A DNA stretch of 64,000 bases from Anadara kagoshimensis (taxonomy: Eukaryota > Mollusca > Bivalvia > Arcoida > Arcidae): the NCBI GenBank assembly GCA_021292105.1, contig CM037860.1, forward strand, positions 10,868,698-10,932,697, given 5' to 3'. Positions 62,201-64,000 of the stretch are shown here, piece by piece. The first letter of the stretch is position 1; each line of letters starts with the position of its first letter. The notes beneath the pieces were generated by a model. It was not told where the DNA came from and made no database searches. It worked only from the letters and a program-made list of their open reading frames with translations. The position numbers were made by a program, and so were the translations under genes.

Positions 62201-63967
62201 GTTTAGAAATGAAAGTTAGGGGTCCTTTAGATAAGACCATATCAACTGATGTTGTGGCAGACAAGGCATGTTAAAGACATTGCCCTGATTGCTCTGGAAA
62301 TTTTGCCACCTCACCTTTAACTGGTGACGTCTTGATATGAGTGAAATATTCTTGACTGGTAAATAAAACCCCATCATCATCAATCTTAAAACAAGTGCAT
62401 GGTATTTTGTATCTCACTATCTGTATAACATGTTAAAACTTAAGAAAGTAAAAGGTTACCTATAGTGTTAACATCAGTAACTGGCTAAGATCTAGTAAGT
62501 GAGGTTAAACTTGTTCCGTGTTCATACTCTTACTAAACATGAATTTCTCCTGTTTATTGAAGGTATTCTTACAATGATCATGGTGAGAACACTGAGGAAG
62601 GACATTGCTAGATATAATAGAGATGAAGATATTGTGAGTACTATTTCATTCAAGTACAATGTAATTCATGTACAATGTGATAATCCATAATGACTGTTAG
62701 GTAATTAAACTGAATCTTAGGGGAAAAACTTGCCATATTATTGCCTAGTATATTAAACATACCAAATGGATTTAACAGATTTGCACAAATGTTATGTAGA
62801 CCACAAGTAAAATTGCATTTTAATTAATTACTTTGTTAAACTGATGTAATGGTAATGGCAATTGAAGATTCCCAATGTAATGGTCTTTTGAAGTTTTCAA
62901 TGTAATTGACCTAATATCTGGCATATACGTACATGTACATCAGTAACATGAATGATTCTAAATATAGTCCTTTTCTTCTATACTTCCTAAGTCAAACTTT
63001 ACACCCATGTAGATGTTTACCACATAATAGCGAAACTGCACATAATGGAGTTGAAATTCCAGTTTTCTCTTAAGTACTGTAATAAAGTCAGCACCAATTT
63101 TTAAAAGAGATATTTAATGCAAAAGGTTCATTTTATTGCTAACAGTTATGATTATTTCATTTGTAGGAAGAGACACTTGAAGAAACGGGCTGGAAACTAG
63201 TCCATGGAGATGTATTCAGACCCCCAAAACATACAAAATTGTTAGCATCTCTTATAGGTGCTGGACTACAGATCTTCTTCATGGCATTGATCATTATATG
63301 TGAGTTTCTGTGAATTTTTGTCTTTGGTTGTATGGCAGGCAGATTATGTTTTGTGAATAAGTGTTGTTTATTTGTAATTACATTTTGTGTAATGGTTATT
63401 ATGAGGTGTTTGATTAAAAGAAGTGGAGTTGAGTTTAGTAATGGTGCTTCTTCCCCAGTAAAATTTTTTCACTTTTCTAAAAGCAGTCAGTTCTGGAATG
63501 TTAGAGGATTTTGGAATAATGGAGAAAACCACCAACCACATACAAACTGACAAACTTTCTAAGATATGTATAAGTGGGATTTGAATCTTAGGCAATGAGA
63601 GATGCTGTGATTGTAAGCTTTCTCTTTAGGCCACCACATAGCCCTTGATTAGAAGAGATGGACAAAGCTTGAATAAATTACTGAAAACTGTGAATAAAAA
63701 TCAGTTGGTTGTACGTATCAAAAATATTTTTGACTACATTCTGTATATTAGTTTTATTCTTATACTGTACATGTATATGGAGACATCTAGACAACCTTCT
63801 GTTAAATAATTAATCTGAAATAAGGCCTTTAATCAGTTTTATGTTTTTAACTACATACATATACATATTTCATTGTTGTTTCCAGTTTTCGCCATGTTGG
63901 GTATGTTATCTCCAGCATCAAGAGGGGCACTGATGACAGCAGCTATCTTCCTGTTTGTGTTTATGGG
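43963..63967 (+). CDS. TM9SF4: Transmembrane 9 superfamily member 4, N-terminal half
   Basis: A nonaspanin family membrane protein of the Golgi/endosomal system. Twelve coding exons with GT/AG borders and compatible phases encode about 369 residues of an expected ~640; the rest lies beyond the window. The protein opens with a signal peptide ([20 protein letters not shown]) and the mature start [11 protein letters not shown]. The luminal hallmark [15 protein letters not shown] follows. The first membrane segment ([19 protein letters not shown]) is followed by [11 protein letters not shown] and [30 protein letters not shown] then leads into later membrane segments. These blocks match TM9SF4 rather than TM9SF2, whose N-terminal domain is longer and has different cysteines. 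Exons: 43963-44082, 45254-45356, 57578-57621, 57970-58082, 58859-58961, 59396-59448, 60069-60110, 60549-60640, 61386-61538, 62563-62633, 63167-63299, 63886-63967. Intron 2 is 12.2 kb of layered mobile elements. A TTTGTAG before the first coding exon suggests an upstream non-coding exon. Confidence 0.96.
44696..45075 (+). mobile_element. tRNA-derived SINE in TM9SF4 intron 1
   Basis: The head GGCGGTGGCCTAATGTATAA (box A) is followed by GTGAGTTCAAGTCC (box B). The ~250-bp body ends in GATGCATCGTTAAGCAATAT and a (CAAC)n tail. It is a different family from the SINEs whose tails carry AGTGAAATATTCTTGAC. Confidence 0.75.
45254..45356 (+). CDS. TM9SF4: TM9SF4 exon 2
   Basis: [20 protein letters not shown] and [15 protein letters not shown]. 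The acceptor is TTTACAG, the donor CTAG|GTAA; phase 1 out. Confidence 0.97.
45470..46455. other. hAT block left interior, no recognised gene
   Basis: Only short frames on either strand (45653-45856 plus, 45794-46015 minus). No conserved transposase motif could be read. Confidence 0.4.
47270..47480 (+). repeat. Dispersed copy of the tail of the 1.7-kb tandem unit
   Basis: The stretch from GACGTTCTGACCCCTGAAAC-like sequence through TTGGAGTATAACATGAAAAA to AACAGAATTTAGAAATTAAA aligns with 17895-18115, the end of tandem copy 3, in the same orientation. This shows the tandem unit contains a mobile or dispersed component. Confidence 0.7.
48160..48250. repeat. (ATT)n then (TTTA)n microsatellite
   Basis: A run of about 16 ATT units followed by about 8 TTTA units. 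It lies just inside the right end of the inverted-repeat unit. Confidence 0.95.
48454..49560 (-). pseudogene. DIRS tyrosine recombinase region
   Basis: An N-terminal SAM-like part ([20 protein letters not shown]) leads to [11 protein letters not shown] (first arginine box). [11 protein letters not shown] (HxxR) and [11 protein letters not shown] (nucleophile tyrosine) follow. These are the integrating-enzyme motifs of DIRS elements in place of a DDE integrase. Fossil. Confidence 0.9.
49560..50505 (-). pseudogene. DIRS RNase H and trailing domain
   Basis: [16 protein letters not shown] and [13 protein letters not shown] are RNase H marks. The trailing region has [20 protein letters not shown] and [16 protein letters not shown], a block that accompanies RNase H in DIRS elements. 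Fossil. Confidence 0.85.
50510..51909. mobile_element. Fold-back element inserted in the DIRS fossil
   Basis: 1.4 kb separates the RT and RNase H regions. Its right end is a 169-bp palindrome (51741-51909; outer arms TAAGAATTGAATTGCAC / GTGCAATTCAATTCTTA; tip GCTACGCTACGC). The left end repeats CACGTTGTTACAC from the palindrome in the same orientation. No transposase frame. The architecture parallels the element at 7.3-7.8 kb. Confidence 0.7.
51950..52720 (-). pseudogene. DIRS reverse transcriptase region
   Basis: Readable motifs are [60 protein letters not shown] and YLDDMLLL. They are typical of the DIRS/Ty3-side RT. Fossil. Confidence 0.9.
53110..54045 (-). pseudogene. DIRS gag-like region
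   Basis: The acidic/serine-rich leader ([18 protein letters not shown]) is preceded by a basic GGKRKTDDG stretch. A helical region follows, with [20 protein letters not shown] and [19 protein letters not shown]. The layout is typical for the first product of DIRS elements. Fossil. Confidence 0.7.
54291..55320. other. No gene recognised
   Basis: AT-rich filler of the hAT block between the DIRS fossil and the GAT microsatellite. No frame or repeat end identified. Confidence 0.45.
55325..56385. repeat. ~1-kb degenerate (GAT)n microsatellite
   Basis: Mostly ATG/GAT triplets with interruptions, the purest run being near 56196-56247. A loose higher-order pattern repeats (gatgatg, then gtgacat/gtcacaa, then aagttctgctgctg). 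His-, Met- and Ser-rich open frames on both strands are consequences of the triplet repeat. Confidence 0.95.
56767..56970 (-). CDS. Possible first exon of a hAT-type transposase
   Basis: The frame reads [20 protein letters not shown], then [20 protein letters not shown] and [24 protein letters not shown] fits a PCNA-interacting (PIP) box, Q-x-x-I-x-x-[FY]-x. Some animal hAT transposases begin with a similar motif before a basic, disordered stretch. It lies ~350 bp inside the right TIR and reads inward, as expected. No catalytic motifs follow. It could instead be an unrelated host fragment. Confidence 0.35.
   Translation of the reverse strand: MAQKSITNYLKKSEDKRSDDDQKDKENVVEFKKPRTEKTKTKKKIKVLKVLKADGSLIAKNLITEKK
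57578..57621 (+). CDS. TM9SF4: TM9SF4 exon 3
   Basis: A 44-base exon encoding [15 protein letters not shown]. The acceptor is TTTTCAG, the donor GAG|GTAACT. It begins only 244 bases after the right end of the hAT block that fills intron 2. Confidence 0.95.
57970..58082 (+). CDS. TM9SF4: TM9SF4 exon 4
   Basis: [20 protein letters not shown] and then [18 protein letters not shown]. Luminal domain with the C..LC motif. Phase 2 out (TT|GTAAG). Confidence 0.96.
58859..58961 (+). CDS. TM9SF4: TM9SF4 exon 5
   Basis: [20 protein letters not shown] and then [14 protein letters not shown]. Matches the DNLP.AT..E and YEHGY.LG family blocks. Donor GTAAGT. Confidence 0.96.
59396..59448 (+). CDS. TM9SF4: TM9SF4 exon 6
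   Basis: [18 protein letters not shown]. The LNNHL..IL..H block corresponds to LHNHLSFILYYH in vertebrate TM9SF4. Phase 2 out. Confidence 0.93.
60069..60110 (+). CDS. TM9SF4: TM9SF4 exon 7
   Basis: A 42-base exon encoding [13 protein letters not shown], equal to the YRVVRFEV.P block of the family. The acceptor is TATTTCAG, the donor AAAG|GTAAAA. Confidence 0.93.
60195..60515 (+). mobile_element. tRNA-derived SINE in TM9SF4 intron 7
   Basis: Box B-like GGGCTCGATCCCTGG is followed by a ~200-bp body. The tail is CATAAGTGAAATATTCTTGA, then a stretch with GTTAAACACTATAACTCAAC. It lies only ~35 bp before exon 8. Confidence 0.7.
60549..60640 (+). CDS. TM9SF4: TM9SF4 exon 8
   Basis: [20 protein letters not shown] and then [11 protein letters not shown]. 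The variable luminal stretch before the first membrane segment. The acceptor is TTGCAG, the donor CAAG|GTATCA. Confidence 0.93.
60854..61096 (-). CDS. Possible nested small gene or exon, unknown product
   Basis: The minus strand of TM9SF4 intron 8 holds an 80-codon frame: [80 protein letters not shown]. The composition is protein-like, unlike the AT-driven frames around it, and it ends cleanly at TAA. The upstream AT-rich extension of the frame is probably not coding. I do not recognise the family. It could be the last exon of an antisense gene, a nested single-exon gene, or a retrocopy fragment. Confidence 0.35.
   Translation of the reverse strand: MTWQVQEKLIEKFDRRLLIFLGFNFDYVRSEKKLLYSLGLMVLPKKEEELKGQDIITTMAAAGGGFAPLSTEEQGFDAKW
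61386..61538 (+). CDS. TM9SF4: TM9SF4 exon 9
   Basis: [40 protein letters not shown], then [12 protein letters not shown]. Includes the strongly conserved [10 protein letters not shown] and the first membrane segment. Confidence 0.98.
62125..62390 (+). mobile_element. tRNA-derived SINE in TM9SF4 intron 9
   Basis: Box B-like TTGGTTCAATTCTGG near 62168 is followed by a body with AGACCAAGACTG. The tail is GATATGAGTGAAATATTCTT, then GACTGGTAAATAAAACCCCA. Same family as the copy at 60.2 kb. Confidence 0.7.
62563..62633 (+). CDS. TM9SF4: TM9SF4 exon 10
   Basis: [20 protein letters not shown] and DEDI. Cytosolic loop after the first membrane segment. The donor is ATT|GTGAGT. Confidence 0.97.
63167..63299 (+). 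CDS. TM9SF4: TM9SF4 exon 11
   Basis: [40 protein letters not shown], then LIII. Second membrane segment. The acceptor is TTTGTAG, the donor T|GTGAGT. Confidence 0.98.
63385..63650 (-). mobile_element. tRNA-derived SINE, minus strand, TM9SF4 intron 11
   Basis: On the minus strand, GTGGTGGCCTAAAGAGAAAG (box A-like), AAGATTCAAATCCC (box B), TTTGTCAGTTTGTATGTGGT and CCAGAACTGACTGC line up with the SINE at 42118-42366. The two are divergent copies of one family. Confidence 0.6.
63886..63967 (+). CDS. TM9SF4: TM9SF4 exon 12
   Basis: [20 protein letters not shown] and FLFVFMG. The donor GTATGT at 63968 shows that the gene continues past the window. Confidence 0.97.
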
Positions 63968-64000
63968 GTATGTACATGTATAACAGAATTACACCTGACA

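Noticed and set aside
43963-63967. TM9SF2 instead of TM9SF4
   Set aside because: The short N-terminal luminal domain, [15 protein letters not shown], and [24 protein letters not shown] fit TM9SF4. TM9SF2 has an insert with extra cysteines here.

Overview
The window is AT-rich, intron-rich and repeat-dense animal DNA, most likely from a bivalve mollusc. The evidence is two spliced host genes with animal-type proteins, tRNA-derived SINEs with mollusc-style tails, a DIRS-type retroelement, hAT and mariner-like DNA elements, and a reverse-transcriptase (RT) repeat family of Penelope type. Family names rest on reading motifs by eye; no database search was possible.

Host genes. (1) RPS20 (ribosomal protein uS10) lies on the minus strand at about 32.66-36.4 kb. 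Three coding exons are clear and the ATG exon is uncertain. (2) TM9SF4 (nonaspanin family) lies on the plus strand from 43.96 kb to beyond the window end. Twelve coding exons are resolved with splice sites and phases, giving about 369 codons of the N-terminal half. A possible small minus-strand gene (60854-61096) sits in one TM9SF4 intron, and a possible exon (36388-36495, +) lies near the RPS20 start.

Layout. 0-7.2 kb: several decayed copies of one Penelope-like RT family, one carrying a 32-bp minisatellite. 7.3-7.8 kb: a 154-bp near-perfect palindrome. 12.6-18.2 kb: three tandem copies of a ~1.7-kb unit. 18.7-31.5 kb: a four-level nest. A Penelope-like copy is split by a long-TIR DNA element, which is split by LINE A, which is split by LINE B of the same LINE type. 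32-37 kb: RPS20. 37.5-43.7 kb: inverted-repeat DNA elements, MITEs, SINEs and a 761-bp hAT derivative with a zinc-finger remnant. 43.9-64 kb: TM9SF4.

TM9SF4 intron 2 is 12.2 kb. About 11.9 kb of it lies between matching hAT-type TIRs with a 5-bp target duplication, so the ancestral intron was probably only ~340 bp. Within that block are a DIRS-type fossil (48.4-54.3 kb), an abutting inverted-repeat unit, and a ~1 kb GAT microsatellite. The main story is layered insertion around two conserved housekeeping genes, with relative ages readable from the nesting order.
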